A stretch of DNA of 64,000 nt from NCBI GenBank assembly GCA_946406115.1, contig OX291557.1:22972501-23036500 (forward strand), given 5' to 3'. Each line of letters starts with the position of its first letter. The first letter of the stretch is position 1. Position numbers and translations under genes: made by a program. A model generated the notes under the pieces. The model was given only the letters and a program-made list of their open reading frames with translations, was not told where the DNA came from and did no database searches. This document shows positions 20,071 through 32,279 of this stretch, piece after piece. The DNA comes from Apoda limacodes (taxonomy: Eukaryota; Arthropoda; Insecta; Lepidoptera; Limacodidae).

Positions 20071-21254
20071 GCCGACGTTTTTCAAAATACACTTGAGTAC
20101 ACAGGAAGGAGACAAGCAAAGCGGAAATCAAAAAGTTAATACTATCTAAGTAAATAGAGCTTGTGAAGAACAAAATAAATTTATCTGTTACCTACATTCA
20201 AAACTGCAAATACGAGCAGCTGACATAATAATTATTTTAATGCAAAATTTATTTGAATATGAAAACCTTCAGAATGTGTCATTGTATTAAATGTCATGGT
20301 GCTGTAAGAGTGAAAAAATTGTTACAAAAAATAATAGATGTCTTTGGAAATAAACAAGTTTTAAATCAGACCGAGTTGGCACAAAATAGTTGATGATAGA
20401 ATTTAGGTATTAAAATCAGAAGCTTAGGTGGCATGGTCACCGAATGGGCACCTTCTGTGCGTGGCCCAATGCCGCTCCATGTTGATATTTGGTTAAACGT
20501 AAATATTACATTCTGACAGTTTCCTAGTTTCAATTGTAAGTAGACTGCAACTGACCGACCAAGCGATCTGAGGGAAGGGTCATCCCAAAATACCTCTCTC
20601 TTTGCTTAAATAAACTGAGACAGTTATATTATACAATCATGTAACGAGCAGGCACTACGACTTCCTGGTTAACATTTTAAATTCTTATTTAATTATTAGT
20701 AAGTTACTATACTTAATATGTAATTACCATGTAAGTTATTCGGATATTTCTCTGAATCTCGGCAGAACAACACTACCCAACAAGTTCGAGGTAGATTTTT
20801 AGATTTTATTATAGCAAAAGATAATGTATGTATGAAGTTGAAGACACGACTACTAACACTAATGCTTCATACGCAATTATTTTTTTGTATTTCTACTTAT
20901 AATTTATATAATAAAATTTTTGAAGATCCGATAAATACAGAAGTCCTTACCTAGATACTAATAGTCCACACCTGAGTAACCGATAGGACCAAAATAATAT
21001 ATGATAATTTTTCGGCAGGATGGCATTCGTCTAAAAGTGTTATAATATGAAAATTGGGTCAGATTTTCACCAAGCCAAGTCAACGGCGTTATGGGTGGCT
21101 TAAAAACTGTGACAGTCAAGTGTCTAGTAGCTCGACAATCTTTAAATGAACTATGGCCTAATTGTTTCGATCCGCATCAGCCATTTTTCAAAATGAGACC
21201 TGTTCCTCTACAAGTGGCTGAGGATAAGCTATATTTTTTATTTTGATTTTAACA

Positions 21255-21699
21255 CTAAGGTGGCAAATAAGCTTACGGTCCGCCTGATTGTAAGCAGTCA
21301 CCGTAGCATATGGCCGCTTGCAAAACCAGGGGTATCACTCGCGCGTTGCCGACCCTTAAGAAATCTAATAACTTCTTTTTTGAAGAACCCCATACTGTAG
21401 TCCTTGTAGAAAACCTCGGCAGGAAGCTCATCCCACAACCCAAGCGTTAGCGGGAGGAAGTTTCTCTGTAATCGCACTGTACGCGACCATTTCGGTTCTT
21501 AAGTGTGAGAATGAATTCCCTGCCGATGGCGAGCAGTGCGATGGTAGAAAGTAGCCGTGGGCGTCATTTCAAACAATTCCTCAGGACACAACCCATTGTA
21601 CAAGAGGTAGAACACACACAGGGAGGCAAAGTCTCTTCTCAGACTGAAAGGCTCGATACGGCAAGTGAGTTTGGAAGTTTTGTGCATTTTCATCACTAA
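21255..21699 (-). pseudogene. 3' fragment of a non-LTR retrotransposon (RT C-terminus)
   Basis: On the minus strand the sequence encodes RRDFASLCVFYLLYNGLCPEEL, F-MTPTATFYHRTARHRQG and related phrases, typical of the C-terminal end of a common lepidopteran LINE RT protein. A 3' part follows (ACGGTCCGCCTGAT, CGCGCGTTGCCGACCC). The frame is broken. Other copies lie at 33883-34060 and 46010-46440. Confidence 0.7.
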
Positions 21700-21799
21700 T
21701 GCGCTAAAAGTAGGTATATTTAACTCAAAATGCTTGATGTTAATTCGATTTTCATCCTATAGGATATAAGCTCTGAAAATCGAACGATGCATTCACCAT

Positions 21800-22265
21800 T
21801 CACCGAGTCATTTTTAGGGTTCAGTACCTCAAAAGGAAAAGGGAACCCTTATAGGATCACTTTGTTGACCGTCTGTCTGTCTGTCTAGACCCTTTTTCTC
21901 AGTAAAAGTATCAAGTTGAAATTAATATCAAAAACTAATTTTAAGTAAGGTCCCTTGAACCTGCAAAAACCTACATTGCATTTTTACATTAAAATTAATC
22001 TTCTAAGTCAGGGCAATAAAAAAAAACGAGCGAAATACGGCCATTTTTGTCGCATATTTTGGCATTCACAAATAAATCAAAACCTATGGGGTACATCCCG
22101 TTGACCTAGAATCATGTAGTTTGGACAAATATAGAAAAAAATCCAAAAACTGATAATTAAGGCAAAAACCTCTGAGACTTGATCTCATGATTGAATAACT
22201 ATCTACATATAATAAGTTTGTACGGAACCCTCGGTGCACGAGCTAGACTCGCACTTGGCCAGTTT
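21800..22265. repeat. Lepidopteran interspersed repeat ending in CTCGCACTTGGCCAGT
   Basis: Begins with a GGGTTCAGTACCTC/GGGAACCC block, has a short GTCTGTCTGTCT run, and ends with CGGAACCCTCGGTGCACGAG and the CTCGCACTTGGCC terminus. Related elements are at 26620-27030 and 44570-44872. Non-coding; probably a non-autonomous transposon. A second shared stretch (AAATACGGCCA, TCGCATATTTTGGCATTC) recurs near 46770. Confidence 0.6.
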
Positions 22266-22339
22266 TATTTATCAAATCAATTGCACTGACCACCATGGCC
22301 AACACGCGAAAATAACTCGAAAAAAAAAATAGATTTTTT

Positions 22340-23010
22340 TTTTTTAAATTGGCGGTGATGGATACTGACCTTGTACGTGGAGTTCGAAGCCTAAGAGTTA
22401 CGTTGGTCTGTCCTATCGTCAGCCTAGCTTGTAAGAGGAAATCTACGTTAAGGTATCACACAACAAAAAAGGGAATCCTAACAACAGGGAGATGGGACAA
22501 GGTCGCCACAACGCGTTACAGAACGGAGCTATCAATCAATACCTCAGCAACTCGAGGAACTCCATACTACCCTGCAACCATTGCAATATACGACATCGCC
22601 CATGGGCATCGCACCGGAACTGCCATCCAGGGAGGATTTCCCTCAACAACTCCCCTCTCACCGTGGGAGGGGTTCCTTAAGTTGATCTAGGAATCCGGGG
22701 GGGAGGAAAGGCTCCCCCGGCCGTGTTAGGCGCGAAGGCCTGTACCCTGAATGGGGACAAAACCCATGGAGACCCCGTCAGGGTTCCCCTTAACAACTCC
22801 CTTCTCTACATAGGGGGTCGGTACGAGGTGGAGGGCTCGGAAAGATCGAGGTCTCAGATCTTCATTCGCTCATCTAACTGCTCATGGCGTGCGAGCACTG
22901 CCTGCACCCTAGTCGGTCTCCCTATGTTCAACTTAGCCGATGCTAGCCAACGCAGGACGTCTAAAACTCTCGCCCTCAGTATAGACAACGCCTATCTAAT
23001 CTAAGAATCT
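22340..23010 (+). pseudogene. GC-rich retrotransposon fragment
   Basis: A GC-rich patch in an AT-rich region. Blocks such as AACTGCCATCCAGGGAGG, AGGAATCCGGGGGGG and GTCGGTACGAGGTGGAGG recur at 47280-47380 and 48980-49110 beside LINE coding remnants. This marks it as the 5' or ORF1 part of the same non-LTR family. Short open frames here are not convincing proteins. Confidence 0.5.
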
Positions 23011-23229
23011 AATTTCTAAACTGGTAAACATTTTCTGACTTAAAATTATACTATATTGAAATAAAACTAAATCCCAAAATAAGCATATTAATCTTAAAAT
23101 TACAAAATATCTCAGAATACAATAGTATCAGAAACAGTCAGGTGATAAATTTATAACAAAAATATATTTTTAATCTGAGAAAATATGTTTTTGGAATAAC
23201 TAAATATTTTGAGAAAGTACTCCGTCTTG

Positions 23230-23530
23230 TAAAGAGAAATCCTTTTTATCTATATACGGTTGCTGGCACGGCGGGCAGAAGGGCCCTGATCCTCCTCAGT
23301 TGTAGTAGCCGGGTCCACCCCGGTCCCTTTCTCCGGCACGACTATTACTTCAGAGACTTTACACAGGTTCAGCCTCCCAGGACAGAAATTAAGTAATCCC
23401 TGGGTTCGGTAACCCGTTTAACCTGCAAGCGGCCAGCGTTCAGGCCGAGCAATGACAGCAACGAGCACCGCCGGTCCTCTGCTGTCCGTGCAGTGAATAC
23501 TTAAGAGCTCTGTGGCAACCTTTTACTCAC
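23230..23530. other. GC-rich patch, probably LINE 5' region
   Basis: A locally GC-rich stretch (GGCACGGCGGGCAGAAGGGC through GGCCGAGCAATGACAGC) between AT-rich flanks, 0.5 kb upstream of the retrotransposon coding remnants. No open frame of note. I take it as 5' sequence of the element that follows. Confidence 0.35.
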
Positions 23531-23819
23531 AGCAAAGAACACAACACAACTCAATGTTAGACACCGCCACATATGCACACAACAATCAAAAGATAAAAAA
23601 CAAACGTACAAAAACCTAATCAGCAATGCAAACTATTATTTAAACATACACCGGAAATAAAACCGAAAAACTAACCAACCAATTAGCGATACAAACTATC
23701 AAAACATACACCAAAAATCCTAATTCAAATAAAAAACAAATAAACAGATAACAAATCTCTTATTGCTAACCTATATACCTACACCTAACCTAACGTAAAG
23801 TCCTACAATAACGCAAACA

Positions 23820-25800
23820 AACTAGCCATCATCGAAGCTCACATTCGCGATGGCTCAGAGCAGGTCCAAGCCTGCATTTCCAAGGCTCTAGGGTCAAGCA
23901 TCACCGGCATCACAGCAATCACTCACACCGCCTCGTAAAGCCACTCAGTCGACCGAGCAAAAGGTCGACCTGCTCTGTGAGCTATCCTGGGCCTTCGACC
24001 CAGAATATGTCGATGCCGTGTTCGTGTAATACGTTTCACGCCCGTTCTTCAGCGCTTTAGCATTACCCAAACAATAAAAATTAAAATGGATTGCACAACC
24101 ACGCGCGAACAACCCCACTCCGTCTCCATCGACTACTTTAATGCCAATGGTCTCCGAAACCAAAGAAAGGAACTGTCTGAATTCCTCTCGTCCCACAAAC
24201 TGGACGTCTTCCTCAAACCCGCCTTCCGCACCCCTTCGATTGCGAACTATCGCACCGTCCGTAATGATAGAACTGCCTGCCCTCTCAGAGGCACTCTCCT
24301 CTATTACAGACGCTCCCTGCATTGCTTTACATTGATCCTTTACGATTTTTGAAGCATCCGTCTGCCGCTTAGCGATGACCGGCCATCAGCCAATCATCAT
24401 TGCATCGGTTTATCTCTCACCCTCAAAAGACTTGCTCGAGAGCTACCTTCAATCGCTCCTAAATTTAGGCGACACCGTCATCCTTGCCGGCGACCCAAAT
24501 TGCAAGCACCATCGATGGAACTCTTCAGTCACTTCAGGGAGAGGCAGACTCCTCGAACAATTAGTTGACATACATAACTTTTACATTATCGTTCCAATGA
24601 CGCCCACCCACTTTCCCCATAACCCCCCTCTCCAGCCCTGACGTGCTTGACATAGCACATCTATAGAATGTACGGCTAAGCTTTCGCTCTATAGAGGTGC
24701 TTGACTAATTTGACTCGGACCACCGCCCTGTCCTCCACCGATTAGGTGTCCCATTGGACACTTCTCCCGAGACTAGAACCGTGACGGACTGGTATAAATT
24801 CGAGCAATTACTCGAAAATTCCGGCTCGCCACATCTAGATCGCGTTCCCGACACCTCGTCCGCGAACGATATAAACGTGGCTATTGACTCTCTCACTAGC
24901 CACATGACCGCCACTGTTGACAAGTGCTCAAGACAAGTGCCGGTTAGTGACTACCACCTCCTAAACCTGCCTCAGCACATCAGGTTGCTAATGACTGAGC
25001 GTAACGTAGCCCTCCACCAAAAACAAAGCTCGGTTCAACAACCTTCACCGCCGTGTAAGATCAGCTGTAGCTGAGCTTCGCGCTCAACATTTCGGTGATC
25101 TGATGGAGAATATCTCTCCTTCTCATCTAGATTCTCATTCAGAGCGTTGAAATTAGACACCTTCAACTCCCTCTCTCCGTTAACTCGTCCCAACAACGTC
25201 TCCGCGTTCGATGACGACGAAAAAGCGGATTGCCTTGCATCTAGCCTCCAAGCCCAATGTGCCTTAAGCAGGTATTTCGCTATAGAGTCGAAGGCACCCT
25301 CTCTTCCCCTCGTCCTATACAAGCAAGAATCCCGCAAGGGTCCGTGCTCTCCCCTGTCTTGTACCTTCTGTACACGAATAACTTTCCTAAAACGGAACCC
25401 ACTTAAACCTCGGACGATACCGCTATTTACAACACCGACAGGCAAGTTAGTCGAATCACTAAGAGATTTCAATCCGCAATCACCGCCCTTGGCGAATTGT
25501 TTCGGAAATGGAGAATCAAAGTGAATCTCAACAAAAGCTCTGCCGTTCTCTTCACCGTTGGCCGCCCTCCGCGACCATCTTCCCGCATACTTTTCGTTAG
25601 TGCCATTCTTCGGCAAAACAAGGCCAAATATCTTGGCCCTGGAAAGGTGTTTGAACTTCCACGATCACACTAAAATACTTAGAGAGCTGCTTTTGTCCTT
25701 GGTCGTCTATATCTCATGATAGCAAGTACAGTAACATGTTGCTTAGAAATCCTTCAGAGTCTCACCCCAAAAGCCCGGTGGAGCAGTAATGGCTGCATCA
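23820..25800 (+). pseudogene. Decayed Jockey-type LINE: endonuclease and deleted RT
   Basis: The coding order of an APE-type LINE is visible. An ORF1-like tail lies at about 23850-23940, then an endonuclease start at 24087 (DYFNANGLRNQRKELSEFL, with the Asn/Glu region partly altered). The central endonuclease lies at 24375-24640 (VILAGDPNCKHHRWNS, RLLEQLVD, TPTHFP; the usual AGDFN is AGDPN). A linker follows at 24754-25070, and RT remnants lie at 25310-25640 (IPQGSVLSPVLYLLYTNNF, then RRKWRIKVN-like thumb sequence). Most of the RT fingers and palm are missing between about 25280 and 25310, and several stops and frameshifts are present. Dead on arrival or long inactive. Confidence 0.8.
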
Positions 25801-25859
25801 GCCGACTGCATTGTCCATTCAGAAAAAAAAAAAGCCAATAAACCTGCCAAATACCTAGC

Positions 25860-26619
25860 GACGGTTCTTATCGGCGCACACAAGGTCAGTCCGTACTTTG
25901 GTTACCATTGATAGACCTGACCTTGTTCGTGTAGTTCGAAGGTAGTTTTGTAAAAGATCGTTACATGTTGTTAAAACAACATGAATAGTGATTAAGCTTC
26001 TATTGTTGCAAGTTGCGTTATATTTACAGTTACCTTTACAATGAATATTAGCAGTAATCGTTTTGTGATTTATCAACTCAGCTAAGTGTATAAGGTGATC
26101 ACTTAAATTAAGCTAAGTGTATAAGGTGATCACTTAAATAGAACAATTAGAACAAGTATTGTAACCTGAAACCAGAGATTTTGGCAGTAGCGTATCTGAA
26201 TACGGCTCTGAGGCGAGATGGATCGATTCTCTCTTTATTTGAGTCATTGTGCTAGGTACAATGCTCGTAACCCATGGAGATTCATTTGTGTATTATATAT
26301 ATATATATATACCATCATATCAGTTGTAAGCTGGAAGCGTCCGTCCGTCTTGATTGGCCAATCAATTTTTATAATGATCATTTCTTTTAAGGTACCTTTT
26401 ATTTATTTTGAGAAGAAAAATCGATTGTCAAACCCTCAGCCCTGCTCTGATTCTTATAATAGGAACACTCCCAGTCAATACAATATCGTTAAAGAAGAGA
26501 TTAACTGATAGTCAGAAACTCTTTGCAACAATTAAATAATAATATATGAACTGAAATTAAATAATAATATTAAATGACTATCGAACCATTTACTTTATGT
26601 AATATACAGGTTACCCCTG
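25860..26619. other. Gene-free stretch with small repeats
   Basis: No supported gene. It holds a 29-bp direct duplication (AGCTAAGTGTATAAGGTGAT..., at 26080-26108 and 26111-26139) and a short TA microsatellite at 26291-26311. Confidence 0.5.
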
Positions 26620-27030
26620 TTAGGGTTCCGTACCTGAAAGGTAATTAGGAACTCTATTACTAAGGCTTCGCTGTCCGTCCGTCCGTCCGTCTGTCACCAG
26701 GCTGTATCTCATGAACCGTTATAGTTAGACAGTTGAAATTTTCACAGAAGATGTATTTCTGTTGCCGCTATAACAACAAATAATAAAAAACATAAATATT
26801 TAAGGGGGCTCCCATACAACAAACTTGATTTTTTTTGCTTGATACTGATTACAGCAACAGGTAGACGCTTGATATTCACAGAATATTTAGTTATACAGTC
26901 ACTTTAAAAATAAATAATTAAATGAAAATAAAAAAAATATTTTAGGGGGGCTCCCATACAACAAACGTGTTTCTTTTGCCTTTTTTTTTTAGATAATGGT
27001 ACGGAACCCTTCGTGCGCTTCGTCTTTGAT
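26620..27030. repeat. Lepidopteran interspersed repeat (GGTTCCGTACC / GGCTCCCATACAAC type)
   Basis: Opens with TTAGGGTTCCGTACCTGAAA, includes GTCCGTCCGTCCGTCTGTC, CTCATGAACCGTTATAGTTA and two GGGGCTCCCATACAACAAAC blocks, and ends at GGTACGGAACCCTTCGTGCG. The opposite-orientation copy at 44570-44872 shares the same order. I recognise the phrases as a very common moth and butterfly repeat. Non-coding. Confidence 0.75.
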
Positions 27031-28129
27031 ATAAAAGCCTGACGGTGTTTCTTACAAGAACTGACTGAATAGTTGAGTTTAATAGGTAGAATCTGCACCT
27101 TGTATAAGCTCGAATACGTGAAAAAGGTAGGTAAGAAAAAAAAACAGTTATTAAACCAAAAACTACTTTACTCTCAACGAAATTTTGACTATTTTCTTAA
27201 CTAACCGTTTTGGGCAATTAGTTAAGGTTGGACTTTCCTGGCCCAAAACCCTAAAAAGGAGGAGAAACTCCATCTTCAAACAACCTCCTTTTGGCCGGTT
27301 AAAACTAGTTACATATAAATAAATAAGCACACAGTACAATACAAACATATCACACAAATTAAAGGTTCCAGTGATTAGCTGAAATCATATCAGACCAAGG
27401 AAATTACTTGATTATTATTTTACCTATTATTAGGTAATACAGTGAATTTTTCACTGGTGAAAAATTGACAAGTTACAACATACGGTAACAAATAACTTGT
27501 AAGATCATTGAAACAACAAAATAATGAATATAACGTCTAGAATACTTAGCTCGGTTATTGCCTTTTGCAGAACTGAACAAATATAGTTGTAACTTTTAAT
27601 TAACCAACAATTTGATTTATTTTTAAACAAAAATACAGAATTAAAAATAATTCTTAAATCTAGATTTATGCCAGGACACAGGTGTGGGACATTAACTCGT
27701 AATATTGAATGCCACGATTTTTAACGCTATCCCGAAATCAAAAGTATTCCATAACTTCTTCAGTCCCATTTTGATTCCAAGGACCCTTATTGGCTAAGTG
27801 ACGTATAGGGTTTGCCCATTGAGATCTGGTAACTCCCATTCATTAAACATTTTTGTGCTAAAATATGTTGTAATACTGTAATACAAAGATTAATGTTAAG
27901 TGTGGTCATAAAAATAGCTAGAAGGCGTTTAACCACTGTACCTTAATTCCAGGGATAGGTTCAAAGAGAATATAATACTATGGATAGGTCGAAGATAACG
28001 CGTTTGTTTCTGGTGGGCCATAAGACACGAAGTCATTCATTATATTTATTTTTTTATAACTTTCGCCACCAAGAGTGGAGCAGTTAAAGTTCAATATTTA
28101 TCAAAGGTAGACCCAAATTTCAACCATCA
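27031..28129. other. Gene-free AT-rich stretch
   Basis: I see no coding region, RNA gene or recognisable repeat here apart from simple AT-rich composition. Confidence 0.4.
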
Positions 28130-28402
28130 TCAAGCCTCTATTACATTATCTACAGCTACAAGGGGGCAATAATCCAGGTTGGTGGCACACCACTCACCAA
28201 TACAACCGAAAATGTACAATTTGTCTTTGGACTCCACATCTTCCATAAAGAATTGACCGTTCACCAGACTAGAAAACACTATGCGTGGGGCACGGACGCG
28301 CGCTCTCCCTTTCACCACGTTTTTAGATCTAACTGGCGCGGCGGCGACACGAGCCGGCCGTGCGGAGTCGAACACAGATAAGACCGATGACGTCCCTGCT
28401 TA
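28130..28402 (-). CDS. Possible exon of an unidentified host gene
   Basis: A GC-rich open frame of 81 codons on the minus strand, with Ala/Arg/Pro-rich then mixed sequence (RAPRIVFSSLVNGQFFMEDV, KDKLYIFGCIG). A consensus donor (ATTG/GTGAGT) lies inside the frame after FGCIG, and a CAG acceptor lies near 28395. The composition is unlike the surrounding DNA. It may be a true internal exon or a gene relic. No family recognised. Confidence 0.35.
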
Positions 28403-28569
28403 TCTGTACCGAACAGGCGGTATGTAGACTTCATTGTTAAAAGCGTTGTTGGAGACATCATCTGAATATAACAATGACGAGTTCAAGCGATGGTGATTTG
28501 GATTAAAGCAAAGGCAATCTGGTACCCCCAATATCAAGATATATGAAAGCGTAATGTCAATTTTACTAA

Positions 28570-28990
28570 GTGGCGGACAGAAAATTGTATGTTTTGTTTC
28601 CTCCTGTTGCTTCGCAGACATAATAAAACGAAGAGTGATGAACTCAGGTCAAATCCACCTTCAAACTATAATCACCCTCACTTGCTTCGCTCGTTCGTGT
28701 GCCTAAATATCTCGTGGTGTAATTTATGACTTACATCCCATGTTTAACAATCTACTTTTACATTCATTTTATACAGTACGTTTTAGAGTATTTTGTGTTC
28801 TAAAACGCTTGACATGACATTTTGGAGGCGTTGCTTAAAGCAATCAGTGCTGTAAGGCCTCCGTAATTTTGGGTTCGGCGACATACTGGCCCCCATCTAT
28901 GATATTTCACTATCAGTCCAGATTTCGCTAGTTCAATGGTCGTTTTTAGATTAAGCAGGGTCGATATAGTAGAATTTGACCTTCTGCCCA
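28570..28990. repeat. Dispersed repeat family X, first half
   Basis: Matches 14818-15230 phrase by phrase (AAGTGGCGGACAGAAAAT, ATCTCGTGGTGTAATT, GTTCTAAAACGCTTGACA, GGTCGATATAGTAGA) and also 52900-53290. The second half of the family is missing. Non-coding. Confidence 0.65.
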
Positions 28991-29039
28991 AAATTAATAT
29001 AATTTATAAACACCGTCTATTTCCGACAATGAGTTTACT

Positions 29040-31012
29040 GATGATAGATATTTGTTATTCCGATGCGATTGTGACCGGTCCCTAACAGGTAAACAAGACG
29101 GAGGTGGTGTTTTGATTGTTGTTAGACGTGAACTGCGACCGGTGAGTGTATCAGTACCGGCCCTTTCTCTCGCTGCCCTTGAACAAGTCATTATCGCTCT
29201 GCCGGCCGCTGATAACAAACAGCACCAGGTACTCCGGACGATATTTACTTAAAACATTTTAAATACTTGCGTGAATTAGTAATAAGTAATCAGATGGAAT
29301 CGTTTCATGTCGTGGCTGACTACAACCTGCCGAATATCGAATAGGAAAATAGCGACATTAATAAGTGTGGTATGGTGGGTGTTGGAACAGATAAATCATG
29401 TATTCACTTGATAGATTTTATGTCTTTAACGAGTAGCCTGCAATTTAATCATGTAAAAAATAAAAATTACCGTATTCTTACCGATCTCTATATCACGAAT
29501 CAAGAATGTAAAATCTTGCCCTGTGACTGGCTTTTGCCGATTGACACACATCATCCGCCCTTTATGTCAAAATTTAAATCTAAATTCTTATTCTGTTTCA
29601 ATAAAATATCGTCCTTTAATCAATAACTAATTCCGCTAACTATGACACCTTTAACTGTGAGCTGAGCAAAATTGACTGGAATGCTGCTTTGAATAACTTA
29701 AATGCAGATGAAGAATTAGAAAAACTATACCTACTACGCATTCTAAATCAACTCAGTTTGCTACTTGGTTTTCTTCAGCTCTCATCCATATTTTTAAAAA
29801 TAAAGAAAAAGCTTGGAAAAAATGAAAAACATATGTTTCTGATTACGAAACATTCTCTTATTTGCGCACACGATTTAAAACTGAATGTAGTAAATGTTAT
29901 TATCATCATATGAATTAAGTTGAGGACAGTATACCTAACAATGTAAAATACTTTTAGACATACATATCTAATAAAAAAAACACACCTGCAATTCCTGCTG
30001 AATGTATTACAATAACATGTCCTCCAATGACCCCAATCAAACTGCTAACTTATTCTCTTTATTTTTCCACTCAGTTTACAGACCCTCGACTCTAGACCCA
30101 AAATGCTGGCAACTAGACACTACCATCGCTGAAAATTCAGAGCTTATTACAGATGTGCATATAAAAATAAACTCAATACGCACAGCATTAAAAACACAAG
30201 ACACGTCAAAGGGACCGGATCCTGACGGTTTGCCTCCATTCTTTTTAAAAATGACTGCGGAGGAGATATCAAAACCTCTTTACATCCTATATAATAAATA
30301 CCTTCAAGTTGGTGTGTTTCCAGCCATAAAAGCGGCGACAGGCACAACGTCGGAAACTATCGTCCAATATCTATACTTTCCGCATTGGCAAAGCTATTTG
30401 AAAGCTTAGTACATAATATTATTTATCCTAGTCTTCATAACATTATCGTGCCTGAACAACACGGCTTCGTTAAACGTTGTGCAACCACTTCTATTCTCAT
30501 GATTTTTACCAATTACTTGTTTGAGAATATGGACCGACGCATACAAATTGACACCATTTATACGGACTTTCACAAATGTTTTGACACGGTGGACCATGAA
30601 CTACTACTTAACAAGCTAGCCTATAATGGAATACGTGGTAATTTCATCTTACATTAGCAAAAGAACTCAATCAGTCGTAATAAAAGGTTTCAAATCTGAC
30701 ACAGTTAATGTATCCTCTGGAGTGCCACAGGGATCTGTATTAGGTCCCCTCCTATTTATTTTATTTATAAATGATAAAAATGAATGTTTCCTAAATTCTC
30801 ACTTTCAAATGTATGCTGACGATTTAATGATATACAACACAATTAAAAATACTAATGATATAGATTTATTTCAACAAGATTTGAATAGATTTTCAGACTA
30901 TTGCATTAAAAATAAACTACAACTAAGCCTTTCAAATCGTGTACTTTTACCAAAAATAAAAACATCTTTAGTAATAAATATAGACCCTGTAAAATGTTAT
31001 TTTGTAAACTAA
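29040..31012 (+). pseudogene. Decayed LINE with endonuclease and RT (CR1/Jockey-like)
   Basis: Coding remnants in order: endonuclease middle (GGGVLIVVRREL, about 29100), EN end (HHPPFMSKF, about 29560), RT entry (TSKGPDPDGLPPFFLK, about 30205), palm (IDTIYTDFHKCFDTVDHELL, about 30550), GVPQGSVLGPLLFILFIND (about 30720) and the catalytic MYADDLMIY (about 30808). At least four frame breaks separate these pieces. At about 31012 the frame ends in unrelated sequence; the C-terminal RT part resumes at 31594. The catalytic Asp pair is still present but the element is clearly inactive. Confidence 0.85.
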
Positions 31013-31593
31013 ATACATATTATTGTGCTGCTATAAAGTGCCTAGAGGTAGTCTTTGTTTACAAATAAATTGTTTTTTATAATTTTATGAAGGTAGTCGA
31101 AAGTGGCCGCGCGCGAGTGTAGGTGTTTGTTTGGTTATAGTGCGCCAAAAATATTGTAAGAGTACAGTAGTGCGCGCTTTTAACATTTATTCGTTACATT
31201 AATTTCTCTTTCATGACTAACAGATTATGGCAACTAGAAGAAAGTTATCAGTGCCGTGCAGTATTGCCGACCTACAAAGAAGTCATGAAATGTAATGAAT
31301 GGAATAAGTTACAACTTAAAATTAGCATAAGTACTATCAAGAGCAATCTCTTTTAGATATTGCCTTTAGATTTGCTTTCAGATATCAAAAAGAAGAAGAT
31401 GTTTGGAGAAAATAGTCCCTTCCTACGATTTCACATACAAGAGTTATTAAAGCCTAATCATTTAAAGTGCAAAAACCTCTTCAAATCTTCAAGTAGATTA
31501 TCGGCTGATCAGAAAAACGATTTCATACAGCATAGCAGAGTTCTATTCGATATTAGACCTGCACATAATTAAAAATAAAGATAAAGCTCTCAG
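31013..31593 (+). pseudogene. Insertion in the LINE with a decayed unknown ORF
   Basis: This segment interrupts the RT of the flanking LINE. It begins with a GC-richer non-coding part (GTGGCCGCGCGCGAGTG) and then holds a broken frame from ATG at about 31227 to 31572: MATRRKLSVPCSIADLQRS, CNEWNKLQLKISISTIKS, then DIKKKKMFGENSP and SRLSADQKNDFIQHSRVLFD. Two stops split it. The protein is not recognised; it may be part of another transposon or a captured gene fragment. Confidence 0.45.
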
Positions 31594-31953
31594 TTGGAAT
31601 ATGCTGTACCAATATGGAACCCTATATTTAACAAATACGTAGAATCACTGGAGAAAATTCAACGCAAATTCTTACGAAATATTCACTTCAAATTCCATCG
31701 TATTCGCCAAACATACACACAGCTACTGGAAGCATATAATCTTCATAGCTTAGAAAGCAGGCGTAAACTTTTAAGTGCTATAACTTTATATAAAATTTGC
31801 AACAACAAGTTTGACTGTACTGAACTGAGCGCCAATCTATGTTGTGTAGTGTGTAGAACCTACGCAGGGGAACGTGCACCGCTACGTCGACTAACCGAAA
31901 CATTTAACAACACTTTTCCGGACCTAGATATTTTCGCAGTTTCAGAGCAATAG
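31594..31953 (+). pseudogene. C-terminal RT part of the interrupted LINE
   Basis: Reads LEYAVPIWNPIFNKYVESLE, KIQRKFLRNIHFKFHR and LESRRKLLSAITLYKICN, the usual post-palm region of CR1/Jockey-like RTs. It continues the LINE at 29040-31012 after the 0.58-kb insertion. The end is followed by a TA microsatellite. Confidence 0.75.
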
Positions 31954-31957
31954 AAAG

Positions 31958-31958
<1 letters not shown>

Positions 31959-32003
<45 letters not shown>
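31959..32003. repeat. (TA)n microsatellite
   Basis: About 22 uninterrupted TA units directly after the LINE coding remnant. Confidence 0.95.
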
Positions 32004-32007
<4 letters not shown>

Positions 32008-32279
32008 AAACTTATATGTACCTTATCTCTTTGTAATGTACTTAAGATATCTCATATCAAACTATGTAACACGTTTTAGTTTCCTTTTTTTTTTGAATGT
32101 TATTTAGTATAATTTTGTTAGTAGGTATTTCGAGTGACGCAATTTACAAATCCGTGCATTACGGTGTGGGTTGCACAAAAATTTATTTTACTATGAAATA
32201 TGTTTATTATTAAGTTTCATTTTGACAACTGATGGTTATCCCCAATAAACAAAATAAATGAAAAAAAATGGTTTAAATT

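Larger units (their letters stand above)
16540..21240. repeat. Segmental duplication, copy 1 (partner 41570-46010)
   Basis: From about 16540 to about 21240 the sequence matches 41570-46010 in the same order and orientation. It covers the 3' flank, terminal exon, introns, signal exon, promoter and more than 1 kb of upstream DNA of the repeat-protein gene. Copy-specific differences include an extra 0.6 kb in the last intron here and extra interspersed repeats in the partner's upstream region. A third, partial copy of the promoter side lies at about 52460-52880. Confidence 0.85.

Noticed and set aside
22349..22690. 113-codon frame
   Set aside because: Lies in a GC-rich LINE fragment that recurs near 47300; the frame is not kept between copies.
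25035..25616. 193-codon minus-strand frame
   Set aside because: Antisense of the LINE RT and linker remnants, which are recognisable on the plus strand.
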